Below are positions 1-11,872 of a DNA stretch of 64,000 bases, piece by piece. The notes beneath the pieces are model-generated. The model saw only the letters and a list, made by a program, of their open reading frames with translations, was not told the origin of the DNA and searched no databases. Origin of the DNA: Microcyclospora pomicola (taxonomy: Eukaryota > Ascomycota > Dothideomycetes > Capnodiales); the NCBI GenBank assembly GCA_002786065.1, contig NHNY01000013.1:310001-374000 (forward strand). Reading direction: 5' to 3'. The translations under genes and the position numbers were made by a program. Every line of letters starts with the position of its first letter. Positions within the stretch are counted from its first letter, which is position 1.

Positions 1-730
1 TGTGTAACTAATGATAATCAGTGCAGTCCGTGATGGTATGGGAGGTGAAGAGTTCACATACGTGGTGGAGTACCATATTCGAAAGAAGGGGATACGAAAG
101 GGCAGAATATGGCCTTTCCTGGATTTCCGTGCCATTGCAGATCAATGTTGCAGATTACATGCCGTTGCAACTGATTCGGATCGATGCAAGCAATACAGTT
201 TGGGGATATCGTGCTTGAGGTATTGACTTTTGATTGTTGACAGGGCGATGGAGTGAATCGCGTGGTCTGTCGAGAAATGCTGAGGTTCTGCTCCAGATAT
301 ACAGCCCCGGCATAAACCAGAAGATGCAGGTCAATCTTTCTCCTCCTGCATCGCTGTTCGTCATTCACGGGCGCGAATTCATCCCATGCGACATGAAAAT
401 GATGGGTAGATAGTTTATAAATCATCTGATGCCCTGCACATCCCTGGAGTTCTTCATAGCACAGCTCCAGCCAGTGACGTCGCGGCGCTCGGCAGACTTT
501 CACTCTCGGCTTTTGAAGTTGTGTGTGCTATGCAGGAGGAGAGCTGCAATCACTCTGCCCATCTGTCTGCTCATCCTTTTTCTTCCACTATGAGCAGCAC
601 ACTTTGACCTTCATCCTCTCGGCGGCGTGATCACAACCCCCCAAGTATGTCTTCCGACCCTTGATCAGCTACCCTGGTCATCCTGCGCGAGCCCGCCTCA
701 CTGGGAGCGCGTTTCCCCCCATTCACCATC
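1..730. other. Upstream region of the ING/PHD gene
   Basis: No gene recognised. Small ORFs on both strands have no family resemblance. The last 170 bases are rich in C and T and run up to the ATG at 731, as expected for a fungal 5' leader. The region should contain the promoter of the ING/PHD gene; I see no clear TATA box. Confidence 0.5.
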
Positions 731-3286
731 ATGCCTCCAAAGTCGAACCAAACCCACGATGTCCAAATCGCGGCATCCTCTCTCCCAAAATCGACCGTCA
801 ACGCCATCGGTATGTCCTCAGTGCGACGTACATCCTCCGGCCGTGCCATCCGTAACAACACCACGCGCCCCACCAATTACTACGCCCGGCCTTTTGGCTC
901 GTTCGCCGCGAACTCCACCACCAATGGCATCGACCGCGATCGCGAGGAAGAGACGCCGCCTGGCTTCTTTCCCGGTCTCCAATACTTCAGCGATGCCATC
1001 ACCGCTCTGCCGAAAGAGGTCATGCGCCAGTTCACGCTCATGAAGGAGGTGGAGGCAAAGGTCCATGGGCCGAATGAGAAAATGGCCGAATACCTCGACG
1101 CTTTGCTTGACCTCCCGGTGCCGACTCGAGATCAGAGTAGCTATGGAAAAACATCCAACGGTTTGCTGAGCTTCACTGCGAGCAATAGCGCGATGGGGAG
1201 CGCCAATCCTAGCATTGTGAATGGCATCGCGCCGACGGGGCAAGTTTCAGCAGAGCCAAGCGTCAACGGAGACGAACAGCAGCAACAGACATTTGAAAGT
1301 GAAGAAGAGATCGCGCGTAGAAGACAATACTACGAATTGCGAGCGTTGACACATGGAATGCTCTCCAGCTTGGACGAGAAGAATGTTGTGCTAGCTGAAG
1401 CGAATCGCGTCCTGTCACAGCAGCTTGTCCGTGTGGACTCGGTCATGCCGTATGTTGAAAACGAGCTCAGTGATGAAGCGCGATTAGGAAGTTCAACACA
1501 TTGGGCATACAGTGATAATCGGCAGAAAAAGCAGGCCCCCGGTCCGGCTGCCCGAAGGGACATGGTTGCAGCCAATAATCTGGCTGCTGCCGCGAGTGCA
1601 ATACACGAGATGGACATCACTCAAGCTCGACGTGATGCTGGGAAGGAGACTACACGAGAAAAGCAGAAGGGAAGAGGAAAGGAACACGTAGATTCAGAGT
1701 TTGAAGAAAGACCTAAGAAGACGCACGCAAAGGCCGCAAAGGTGAGGGCGAGTGGACAAGCAACGGGGTTGGGCATATCGACCACCAATGGTGAACCAGT
1801 GAAGAGGAGAAAGGTAGACAAGGGGATAAGTGCTCCAATGATGGAGCGCACGATGAGCGGGAAAGGAGTCAAGGCGGCACGCGAGACCCCACGAAGCACA
1901 CCTGCGACTGCAGCAGCAGAGTTCATCAAGAAGACCAAATCAAGACCGAATGTACCCGGACCAAAGAAGAAGCCTCCCACATCAGCTCACGCGAGCCCAG
2001 CGTTGGCAAGCAGTCCCTTACACTCCTCGTTCAACGCGTCGAATGTTGCGGAGCGACCGCCAGCTGCGGCAAGTGCGAGACCACAAAGCGCACGAATGCG
2101 GCAGAACAGCGCGGCGACGAATTTGCGACACGAACAGAATGCTGAAGGGCATACTGCAGAAACTCCTACGGCAAACGTCAAGTCGAACGGGACCAGCGCC
2201 CCAGAGAAGACGAATGGAAAACGGAAGGCACCTGTAGACGAAGAGGTTGAAGAGAACGCAGAAGCTGTGAGGGCTGTAGAGATGGGTGACACCAAGAAGA
2301 CAACGGAGCGTGATCAAGACGTCAAGCGCGAAGTGGAGGTAGAAATGGGTGATGCGGACACGCGCCCGCAGGCATCGCGGTCCAATTCAAATTCTGGAAA
2401 GGCTGGTCAGAGTTCGAAGGCCGGCACGCCACGAGAAGATACATACCCAGACACTACCGAAGGTGTTCGAGCAAAAGCAAATCGAAGCCTACGTACTACC
2501 GAGAGACCAGATAGCAGCTCTTCGGAGCCCCAATCCCGCACAGCAACAACCTCACATAAACACAGGCGGAACCCCAGCTCGCATCTTGTGAAGCAACTGG
2601 CGCCGTTCAACCGTAGTCCCGATTACGGACGCCACCGCGATTCAGGCGACGAGGACGACGTCGAAAGCCAGAACGGACAGGAAGCAGAAGAGGTGGAAGG
2701 ATCGCAAAGTAGACGAAGTCGGTCGAGGAGGAACACCCTCGCGAGCAAACGCAACACTGGAGCTTCGGACTCTCCCGTTGTGTCGGTAGCACCCACGCGT
2801 GAGTTCGTGGAAGAGCCGATGGAGCTCGAACCACAGCACACGCCTGCTCGCACCAGAGATGCCGTGAATGCTCTCGCCGATGAAGCCGTGCCCTCTCTTG
2901 AAGCTGACGACGGTGTGGACGATATCTCCTCTAGTCCGGCGTCGCCCCTTTCTCAAGACATGGAAGACATCACGGCCCCCGAACGCCTGTCCGAGCACCT
3001 GGAAGAGGACGAGGATGATTCTGAACACGATCCAGACGACCCCAACGAGCCCAAGTACTGCTACTGCAACCGCGGTAGCTATGGCGAAATGGTGGCATGT
3101 GACAACGACGACTGCGCTCGGGAGTGGTTCCATCTCGGCTGTACAGAGCTTCGACGCGCGCCGGCGGAAGAGGAGAAGTGGTTCTGCGTTGAATGTCGGC
3201 CTTTATTCGTGAGCAACGGACGTGGCCGAGGGCCTGCTCGTGGTCTGGGGAGGGGTCGCGGTCGTGGACGCGGGAGAGCAGTGTAG
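731..3286 (+). CDS. ING-family PHD-finger chromatin protein
   Basis: Intronless, 851 residues. The N-terminal ING segment (about residues 78-130, continuing around 195-270) carries the family pattern around FFPGLQYFSDAITALP, which in relatives binds histone deacetylase or acetyltransferase complexes. The middle is a long low-complexity linker rich in Lys, Ser and Ala. A C4HC3 PHD finger occupies residues 776-825; its ligands are C777, C779, C790, C795, H801, C804, C819 and C822. ING PHD fingers read methylated H3K4. The tail is a glycine/arginine stretch (GRGRGRGR). The great length and linker resemble filamentous-fungal Pho23-type (Rpd3L) proteins more than the short Yng2, but I cannot settle which complex it joins. 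It converges with the RraA-like gene 208 bp downstream. Confidence 0.93.
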   Translation: MPPKSNQTHDVQIAASSLPKSTVNAIGMSSVRRTSSGRAIRNNTTRPTNYYARPFGSFAANSTTNGIDRDREEETPPGFFPGLQYFSDAITALPKEVMRQFTLMKEVEAKVHGPNEKMAEYLDALLDLPVPTRDQSSYGKTSNGLLSFTASNSAMGSANPSIVNGIAPTGQVSAEPSVNGDEQQQQTFESEEEIARRRQYYELRALTHGMLSSLDEKNVVLAEANRVLSQQLVRVDSVMPYVENELSDEARLGSSTHWAYSDNRQKKQAPGPAARRDMVAANNLAAAASAIHEMDITQARRDAGKETTREKQKGRGKEHVDSEFEERPKKTHAKAAKVRASGQATGLGISTTNGEPVKRRKVDKGISAPMMERTMSGKGVKAARETPRSTPATAAAEFIKKTKSRPNVPGPKKKPPTSAHASPALASSPLHSSFNASNVAERPPAAASARPQSARMRQNSAATNLRHEQNAEGHTAETPTANVKSNGTSAPEKTNGKRKAPVDEEVEENAEAVRAVEMGDTKKTTERDQDVKREVEVEMGDADTRPQASRSNSNSGKAGQSSKAGTPREDTYPDTTEGVRAKANRSLRTTERPDSSSSEPQSRTATTSHKHRRNPSSHLVKQLAPFNRSPDYGRHRDSGDEDDVESQNGQEAEEVEGSQSRRSRSRRNTLASKRNTGASDSPVVSVAPTREFVEEPMELEPQHTPARTRDAVNALADEAVPSLEADDGVDDISSSPASPLSQDMEDITAPERLSEHLEEDEDDSEHDPDDPNEPKYCYCNRGSYGEMVACDNDDCAREWFHLGCTELRRAPAEEEKWFCVECRPLFVSNGRGRGPARGLGRGRGRGRGRAV

Positions 3287-3494
3287 ATGGATGCCTCCCA
3301 AGCTGCACGTGGCATGAAGAAAGTGCATGCTCATGAAATATATATCCCTTCTTATCATGGAACCCAGATAAAACTTCTCCGCTTCTGTTTTCTATTCATT
3401 CTATACATCATCTCTATATAGCCAACCAGCCATGGTGATCAAACTTCAGACTTCACGATCTACATATCTTCATTCCGATCCCTCTGCGCCAACC

Positions 3495-4953
3495 TCACCG
3501 ATGCCGCCGGAACGTCTCGGTCACATCAACCCCCGCCTGCACATCCGCCACGCACCGATCGTCCACGTCCTTCAGCCCAGGCAACAGCGCCGTGACCTCG
3601 ACCAGCTTCGCGCGCGGCACGACCACACAGCCTCTCTCCCGCTCGTCGGCCACCATGACATCGCCGTCCGCCACCTCGAGCCCGCCGACCGCGATCGGCG
3701 TCCCCGTCAGCCAGGGCTTCGCCTGCAAGCCGGTGCCCACGATGCTCAGCGCGCGGCTCCACACGGTAAACGACGCCGGCGGCATGCCCGCGATCATGCC
3801 GGCGATGGGGTGGATGTCGCGGACGCGGCCGTTGGCGACGACGCCGCGCACGCCGCGCACCGCCAGCCGCGAGGCCATGATGTCGCCGAGCACGGCGCAG
3901 ACTTGGTCGGCGGGCTGCTCGAGCAGGGCGATGGAGGCGGGCGCGGGGAGGTCGGTCCAGTGCGTGCCAGCGGGGATGTTGGAGGCGATCGAGGGGGTGG
4001 CGTTCTTGTCGACGAAGGTCAGGGTGGAGATTGGCGCGACGAACAGGGCCGGGGGAGTGCTTGTGGAGGCGTGGCGGGGGATGGGCGCTGGAAGGGAGAA
4101 AGGGGTGTTAGTGGTGGACTGTAAAGAGGGGAGTTCTTCTGATGTCTTTGAGAATGTTTTGGGCTCAGTGATATGGCTGAAGGAACTAATGAATGGATGG
4201 TTCGTGGACCTCCATCCCCTTCCGAGCACCGATGGCCCCAGGGAACTTTGAGATAGCTTCATGAGGGAAGAAATGCAACTGTCTCCCACGATGATTCGAA
4301 GGAATACTGCCAACATACCAATATCCGGCAAGAACCCAGCCTGGGGCACTTTCAACTTAAGCAGCGCATCGCAGATCTGGTCAAGTCGCAGTTAGCACAT
4401 AGTCTAATGCGTAAGATCCAACTCCACTCCCTTCTCCTTTCTTCGTCCAAGCTCATGGAACGATAATCGGAAAGACTGTAAACAAGAGTGGTAATCGCGT
4501 AAGGTTTCAATCAACCAGATGAACAGAATACAACCAGACCACTACCCTTGCTAGAGCAGCGTGATGTGATTGAGGGAAACGGGACGAACTGACATCACAA
4601 GCCGAATACCTTCCAGACGCCAGCAGGTCGATAAACTGCTTGACTTCCTCTTCTCCTCCAGTAGGAGCAGGGGTAGAAGTAGCGGACGACATCCTCCGTC
4701 TTCCTTCCAAGTGATGCGCTCGCGTGCGCAGCGATCGAGAGTAATGTCGAGATTGCACTCGAGATCCTGAAATGCTGAATGGCGAAAGAGGTACTGCTGT
4801 CGCGAGGCCTGGGATACTTGAGCGAGCTGTCTGAGCAGTCGAAGATGGAGTGGCAGCTAAAGTCGGAGCTGTAGTCGCAGCAATAGCTCTAGCTCCACCT
4901 CGAACCGCGGCGTAAGGTAGCGGCGAGCGTAGGATGCGGGAGCTTGGGGACAT
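3495..4953 (-). CDS. RraA-like protein / putative HMG (4-hydroxy-4-methyl-2-oxoglutarate) aldolase
   Basis: The core has the RraA/HMG-aldolase pattern: a CDxCDALLKL start, a GFLPDI turn, then ALLEQPADQVCAVLGDIMA and a GVVANGRVRDI segment near the usual substrate and metal site. Proposed exons: 4953-4594, 4376-4319 and 4138-3495. Intron 1 has donor GTCAGT, a CTAAC branch site and acceptor CCAG, and joins CD to ICDALLKL exactly as in relatives. Intron 2 has donor GTATGT; its acceptor at 4139 was chosen by phase and is less certain. The first exon encodes about 87 Ser/Ala/Arg-rich residues with an RHYS site like a mitochondrial cleavage site, before an internal Met at 4692. Starting at 4692 would give a cytosolic-size protein. 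Fungal relatives are annotated as aldolases or transferases; the substrate here is unknown. Confidence 0.82.
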
Positions 4954-5554
4954 TGGTATAATCCTGTAGGTAACTAAAAATGATAGTATCAGGGGTTGAT
5001 TATCGTTGATGGTGAACAGTTACCTCATGTGAGGTAGGCACGCAGCTATGACGAAGTGGGGGAGAGCGAAATGCCTCAAGTCAAAGAGTGGCTATTATCA
5101 CTCTGGTGATAGTGGATGTACGTACAACTTCATCTACGATCGGAAAGCCTCCTAGACATAAACTCCTATATCTTTCCTGTTATAGGAGTATCGCACATCC
5201 GCATAGCGACATGAGTACCTGTCCAGTGCCTTGCTGTGGGGAGAAAGGCGATATCGGATGTCTCTGGCCCCACAGCATCACAGCGTGTAGATCGTCCGAG
5301 GTCTAGATGCAGTACGACTATGCATGTATACGCAAACGTGGAATACCAAAGTATCCATTTCCACCCTTTCTCCGTCGGTTTGACAGAACAGACGGCATGG
5401 CGAGATCAAAGAACCTGAACGGATATGTAGCTTTTCACGCTTGCTGTATACACAATGGATTATAGTAGTACTACAGGAAGAATCCCCAACCTGAACGCCA
5501 TCGCCTGAGTTTGGTAAAATTCAGATCAGGGGGAAAGGGCATCATCCCTCGCTG
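4954..5554. other. Intergenic, between two minus-strand genes
   Basis: No gene seen. The right half should hold the 3' end of the Ca2+/H+ exchanger transcript and the left half the promoter of the RraA-like gene. Short ORFs here resemble nothing. Confidence 0.5.
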
Positions 5555-7006
5555 CTAACGTGACGTGAAGAAACCCTTGAAAGCACTTCCGATGTCTCCG
5601 GCGTCATCTGCACAAAAAAGAATTTGGTCAGTTTTGCAAAAGGAAAGTTGAGGAGTAAGCTGCAAGACATACCTGGATAGACGATGAACGCCAACGCAAT
5701 GATGATATAAGTGCCAATACACATGGCGCCTTCGAGGTAATTGCTCTTGCCGTCCTGGATCAGGTAGTTGACGACCAGCACGCTGAGGAAGAAGACGACG
5801 GTCTCGAAGCCCTGGAAGTGGAGCGTCATTTCTTGGCCCATGATCCAGCCGAGGATGACGAGCGCGGGGGTGACGAAGAGCGCGATCTGAAGGGAACTGC
5901 CAATGGCAACACCAATCGCCAGATCCATCTTGTCCTTGTACGCCACCACGCAAGCTGTGACGTGTTCGGCTGCGTTTCCGACGATGGGGAGGAGAATGAG
6001 ACCGATGAAGGTCTTGCTGATGCCGGATGTTTCGACGATGGAGTCGATACTGTCCACGAGGTATTCGGCGCAGACGGCTACAAGCACCGTGACCAGGACG
6101 AGAGCGATCGAGGCCGCGACTGGGCCGAGGACTTCGGGTTCTTTCGACTCCCCAGATTCACCTCCTTCTTCCCCCTCACCTCCGTCTTGCGCTTCGGCAT
6201 CGAAGAGCTGCGCGTGTGAGTAGAGTTGGAAGTACAGGTAAAGGCAGTACAGGATGAGCATGATGATCGCAGTGCCACGGGAAAGGATCAGAACATTGTC
6301 TTCCGCCGATGCTTTGCTGTTGGTAAGCGAGGCGTATAACGTGGCGGGAATGATCAGGCATGTCGCCGCAACAGCCATCAGCGAGGACATGGTCGAGGCG
6401 ACGGTGCCGTTGAAAGTGCTTTGGTCGCGTCGGATACCGGATGAAATGAAGCAACATCCGAGCACGAGAAGAATGTTGGAGAGGATGGAACCCAGCATGC
6501 TCGACTGGACGATGCGGATTTCACCCTTTTGGAGCGCAACGATGGAGACCTGGTGGTTGTCAGCGCTTGCACGCGAGTCCAGTAAACGCCACACTTACAA
6601 TCAACTCGACCGCATTACCGAATGTCGCATTCATCAATCCACCAATCGTTTGTCCAAGCTTAGCACTCAGCTCCTCGGTCGCAAAGCTCAATAGGGCGGC
6701 GAGCGGCACAATGGCCAAGAAGTTGACCACGAACACCGCCGTGGGGTCCATTTCAAGAGCTCCGAGAATTATCCCCACCGGCACGAACACCAACAACACA
6801 TTGACATAGCTGCTCTTCAGTGTCTCCCATGTGAGGTGGAAAAAGTTCATCGGCCAGCGCACCCATACGCGATCGTCCTTGTGCAGCGGTTCTCCATTGC
6901 GGTTCTTGAAAAGTCCTCCAGCGTTGCTCAAGGTGGCCGTGCCATTGTTGATCAAGGGAGTGCGCTCGCTGCTGGTGCCGTTCGGTCGTTGGCCGTCGGT
7001 CGTCAT
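5555..7006 (-). CDS. VCX1: Vacuolar Ca2+/H+ exchanger (CAX family)
   Basis: Three exons: 7006-6599, 6549-5673 and 5607-5555, giving 445 residues. Intron 1 (49 nt) has GTAAGT, CTGAC and CCAG. Intron 2 (65 nt) has GTATGT, CTGAC and TGCAG. The phases fit. Both CAX signature repeats are present: GNAVELIVS, spanning the first splice, and GNAAEHVTA. These line the ion path in this family. About eleven hydrophobic segments surround an acidic loop ([15 protein letters not shown]) between the two halves, as in Vcx1. The N-terminus has an ERTPLI motif of the acidic/dileucine type used for vacuolar sorting. The expected role is to load cytosolic Ca2+ into the vacuole using the proton gradient. The last exon codes for only 17 residues and is supported by clean splice signals. 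Confidence 0.93.
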
Positions 7007-8157
7007 GCTGAGTTGTCGCGTGCCACTGCGCGTGCGGCCGTGCTGCCTGAACTGGCGACGAACGTTATCTGTGAGGTGCGACTTGCATCAGTGGGCTGGA
7101 CGTGATGGGAGACTGCAATATAACAAGATCGACGGCCAGGTAGGATGATGTGGATAATGCGTATGTCATGTCATCAATAAGGTGAGGCGGCTTGAAGCCA
7201 AGGGACGATCAAGACATTGGCGACGGCGGTGCACAATGTTCCAGACAGCCGACGGTGAGCAGTCTCGCCAAGGCCGGTAGCACGAGTCGAGGCACGCGGC
7301 GCAATATGGAAGAGGAAAAGAAAGCAGCAAAGCAAAAGTCAGCTGGGATTGCTTGCTTACCCATGATATGAGATGATGAGCTGTCGAGTGGCACGTTCTG
7401 CAGCCTGATACTGCAGCTCTGTAAGCTTGGGGTGGAGGTACCAAGGTAGCTCTGCACAACGATCAATTGTGTGGAAGAAGGATGTGATGGCAAATGTAGG
7501 GTGTGGTAAGGAAGGCGGGGGCGTGGTGATGTGGAAGGGGGCGCAGTGCAGAAGAATGTGATGCTCGTACAATCAAGCTCTGGCTATGTGCAACAAACTG
7601 GGCGAGTTCGAGTGTTGCAAGGCCTGGCGCGCCAATGACCTCACTGCGGGCCATAGCCACAATCGTCCGCCCTTGGCGCCAAGCAATATCGAGTGGATGT
7701 AGAGGCGCAGCTTCGAGGTGGAACGTTGCTCAATGTATGCAGACGGTACTATATTGTTCGAGAGAGTAATCATCGCTCACATGATGGTACTCGCGTACAT
7801 CGGCACTTGTACGAGTGCTAAGCGTACATCTATTGCTCGTCAGAGTCCTACCGTAACTATCGCATAGAAGTCCAAGTAAAGTGGCCGTCCACGTGTCGGC
7901 TGCATGATCGCCCCGCCCCGGCCGCTGGAGAAACAGCCAGACCCAGCCTCCTTGCCTCCTTACGGCTGTTGAAGTATGCGACATGCTTCTACAATATTAT
8001 GCAGGCCTGGATGTCTGCGACGGGCCGGTTCCATTTCCAAAAAATGTCTATTGCTAGGCGATGGTGAAGGCGCTCTGCGCGAGCATGTTCATCTTGCAGT
8101 GTCCAATGGGCTTGCAGCTACAGACTAAGTCACCAAGTTACCTTGCGCTGACAGTAG
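7007..8157. other. Intergenic, 1.15 kb
   Basis: No gene supported. The left part is upstream of the Ca2+/H+ exchanger start at 7006 and should carry its promoter and leader. The right part is downstream of the dynamin-like gene. ORFs of 60-100 codons on the minus strand overlap in several frames without domain content. Confidence 0.5.
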
Positions 8158-10534
8158 CTACTGTTGATCAAACTCAGGCCATATACTCGCGTGCTTGCTC
8201 TTCTTGCTCTTCTTTTTCGAAGAGATCGGCATGCCGAATTCCTCACCTAATTGCTCCTCGGCTCGGGGACTTGAAAGAGGTTCAGGAGTCTGCGCTTCAA
8301 TAGTGGCTGGAGAGTCGAGGACTACGGCATTGTTGCGGTCAGCAGCAACTTCAATGAAAGATCCTTCCGATGACTCGAAGCCGCTTCTATTGCCAGGTTC
8401 AGTCGCATTTTGAGCATAGACTTGGCAAATGAGGCTGCTGCGACGGAAGATCTCGAGTTTGGCCTGCAGTGACTGTCGGTGCGTCGTCCTAGTAATGGAT
8501 TCCCCGCCAATGATCTCGATCATCTCATCAGATATCTCCAAGATCTTTGTTGAGTCGAGGATGTGTGGCAGTCGGGTCAGGATCGCTGGCTCCGCCACGT
8601 GGGCTGGGACTTCATCAATCACCCGCTTCAAAGCGACCTAGTATCAATCGGAGAAATCAGTACAATGTTTCCAATTCTGTCAATTTACTCTGCGGTCTGC
8701 ATACCTTGTAGTAAGCTTTAGCATAGTCAGCGAGGCTTTGCGCGGCGATATCGTCCATGTCAGGCTTGCTTTCCGGGAGAATGGCGTCAACAATGGAATC
8801 GATATCAGTACCACGCAGTGCCGAATTAGACGTGAACAGCTGACGGCATCGGACGACAGCATCCTCACGATCCCGCTTGTGCTTGGCCGCTTGTACCGCC
8901 TCTGTCAAATAGTGATTGTAGGTTATCGGCTGACGGCTGAACTCAAGCATGTACTCATTCAGCCTCTCTTCCATCGCCTTCTGCATTCTTTCCAATTCTG
9001 GGTCAAACAGATTCACCATACATGCGTTGGACACATGATCCTCAGCGACAGCGCCAAGAATCGCAACGACGGCCTTTCTTGCATGCAGCCAGATAGTGCT
9101 GGTATGTTCACGAGTGTCAGACAACCATGACCGGCTCAGCTCTCGGAACAATTGCCCGATCAAAGCCGGGTTGAAGGTTCCTGGCAGCTCCTTACCACGG
9201 TACGAGCTGATCAGTGTCGTGGCACGCTCAAGCACCGAAGGATGTGGCTCTCCTGACACGCTGTTTGCCATTGTGATCTGCAATGGGGCTTTCAGCATTT
9301 TGCTAGCAAAAGCGGCATTCGCATTCTGAACTGCAGCTCGCAGACGCCTTGAGTCAGCATTCGAGTCGACTTCGTCGAAGAAAGTGTTTTCGTAAGAGCC
9401 CTCACACGCGGCGTGGCACAGATTCTGGAACCGCTGGCCAAGCTCCATGACGAACATCCGCTTTTCCATCAGGGTATTGCGGCTGCGTCCCATACGTGCA
9501 AGGAGATTCTTCGTCTCATCTGTGGCGGTCAAAATCTCCGAAATGAGCCCCGGAAGCTCCTTTCGGATGTGCTGGAAGAGTACCTGGCTCAGTCTTTCCC
9601 TCAAGGAGTGGATGCCGCGCATGCTATCCTTGAGTCGAGCCCAGCGCGAGGTCTGGAAGAACATCGTCTCCACGGCATCACGATCACGTTCTTCTGGCTT
9701 GTTCGAGTCTTGGTTTCGGACGACGTGCCAACCGAGAGAGAACTTGATGTCCTGATTCTCCGCGAGCTCTAGAAAGGACAGTTCACCAGATGAGTCGGGA
9801 TGGAGAGCATCTGGTTTAGTGATGATGCCAAGCGTACGTCGTCCATGAGGATCAACTTTCCTAGCCTTGGTAAGCACGATCTGATTCGGATAATCGTATT
9901 TCGCGGATACCACAGCAAGAATGATGCTGCGCTCCTGTGACATGTAGTCTTCAACCAGGGTGTTTACAAGAGCAATATCATCTGCGGTCTGGAATTTGTT
10001 CTCCGAGTGTATGAGCCCAGGGAGATCCACGATCGTCAGCTGCGGTACGTCCGGACCTCGGACTTCGAGTCTGAGAATGTCGGCAGAGAATGCGCTACTG
10101 TCGACACCGAGTCCCATGGCAAGAGCTGCATCAGCAATGATCCCTGGCAGCTCGTCTATAGAGCTCACTTCTCGGGCGAACGAGTCAAGCGCAGCTCGAG
10201 TTGTGAAAGAACGACTGCTGCTGGGCGTGATCGCGACTCTCATCCGGTTCGTCTCGAGGCCGCCATCTCGACGCAAGACCACCTCCGTGGCGAATCGAGT
10301 GCAAAGATTATCTTTCCTGGGGAACGGAACGCCTGAGATCGCCGATAAAACAGAACTCTTGCCACTCGATTGGTCTCCGCATACGATCAGCTGAGGCAAG
10401 TCGACATGTTCATTCAGTCCTTCAGCCCGCAAGTCATCGATAACGTCGAGCAGTTCCAGCTGCTTCGATGGTTGAAGGGTGTCGAGGATCCTTGCGTCAA
10501 GGTCGACTATGGATGTAGATGCTGTCATTGTCAC
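8158..10534 (-). CDS. Dynamin-like (Mx-type) GTPase
   Basis: Two exons, 10534-8705 and 8637-8158, give 769 residues. The 67-nt intron has donor GTATGC, a TACTGAT branch site and acceptor CTAG, and rejoins YYK to VALKRVIDEV inside the GTPase effector domain. GTPase motifs: G1 GDQSSGKSS (53-61), G3 DLPGL (170-174) and G4 TKPD (239-242). The stalk follows, then an effector domain ending near IGGES. A Lys/Ser-rich tail (KKKSKKSKH) closes the protein. There is no PH or proline-rich domain, so it belongs with the Mx/Vps1-like fungal dynamins rather than classical dynamin. Such proteins assemble on membranes and drive scission or remodelling. Filamentous fungi carry several paralogs of unknown role, and I do not assign it to Vps1 or Dnm1. 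An alternative start lies two codons in. Confidence 0.9.
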
Positions 10535-11872
10535 AGGTTGAGCAAATTTGGGTAAAAGATGGATAAGTATAGAGCGTGGACATTTCTCCTGGCCTGGGGA
10601 GAGTGGTATTTATGTGGTCAATAGCCACAACCTGTTCTTACACCACTGGAACGCCGTGCTCACGTCTCTGCACAGAATGTTCACCAGCGTGGTCCAGATT
10701 TATGCGGCACGGATGCAGGTTTACGCTTCCGAGTAGCGATTCCGCATGTCATTGAAAGTTCAGGCTGCAATGCATGAGTGTGAGCTCTATCTGGCAGTCC
10801 GTGTGTTGGTGAGGGCCTCCTTCTCATCACTGCCTCGCGGCACTTACCGGGCCATCACAGCACATCGTAGTACGTTCTCGAAGCTCATCTGCGTACTCCT
10901 CTCGGTGTACTTCTATTGCCTGTGGTCAGCATTGGCTTACGCTATGATATGTCGTTCAGCAGTCTAGACAAAATCCGTCAAGCGAACATGCCATGAAACC
11001 TGACGACGTAGCTACCACTTGCTCGTTCTGTTGGGGCGTTGATGCCGCCTGCATTGAGATGTGCTGCAACTCAGACAAGGCTGTGGTTGTCCGCTGTCGA
11101 AAAGTAACAGGGAGGCAAGACATGGTGTAGTGCACTAGTCGCTGGTTGGTCATGGAAGCTCACCAAAGTGTGCTGCATCGCGTCGAACCCTTGTATGGAG
11201 CAGTTGATGTTCTCCTCTTGCACGTCCTCTGGTGACTAGAAGTGAAGCCATATCCTTGTGCGCGGAACGTAGGTTTTGCCGCAGCTCCGCATTTCCAACC
11301 AGACGGCTGCAGTACTTAGCAGCATACACCAGCAGTACACCGTTGTTCTCTGCTCGGTCCCCTCGACGAACCTTAAACGAGCATCGTCGACACAAATGTG
11401 TATCTATGCGAGCGATCAGGCTATGTTCATCGCTCAACGACTTGATCGGCCGATGTGCTGCAGCTGGATGCTGCACAGAGACATGGATCCAGATGGCTGG
11501 AGCTCCCTGGAGAGTGGTGCATGTTCTTGTTCATTGGACTTGCTCTTGACCGGTTCGAATATCCCATACTCTCCATTATCGGTCCATAGAGATTCACATG
11601 ACTGCATGTATGTGATTCCGTACGTAAGTGTATATTGCATTTTCACACATTCATAGGCATGTCGGTACTGCGGAAACCTATCTGATTACAATGAGATGTG
11701 TTTGCCGCACGGCATCTTAGCGGGAGACGGCCCTCAACTAGTTCTAGTGTTTAACCGTATCTGACATCCAGACAAACAATAACTTCCCCGACATCTTCTA
11801 CCCTACGATGCAAAGCTTGGGCTACATTCGCAATGGCCATAGGAAGATTGAGCGAGATTCAAACGCTCGAAA
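10535..11872. other. Intergenic, 1.3 kb
   Basis: No gene supported. Overlapping small ORFs (up to 126 codons) on both strands around 11150-11650 show no family pattern and no consistent splice structure. Confidence 0.5.
10607..10613 (-). promoter_or_regulatory. Possible TATA-like element of the dynamin-like gene
   Basis: On the minus strand this reads ATAAATA, about 73 nt upstream of the ATG at 10534. Position and sequence fit a TATA-like element, but such A/T runs arise easily by chance. Confidence 0.3.

Noticed and set aside
8158-10534. Dynamin-like gene considered as an organelle-fission Dnm1 or vacuolar Vps1 ortholog
   Set aside because: The N-terminal and stalk sequence and the Lys/Ser tail do not match what I know of either; only the broader family is supported.
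11550-11570. GGTTCGAATATCC, resembling a tRNA B-box
   Set aside because: The consensus is broken and no matching A-box or cloverleaf could be drawn upstream, so no tRNA is called.
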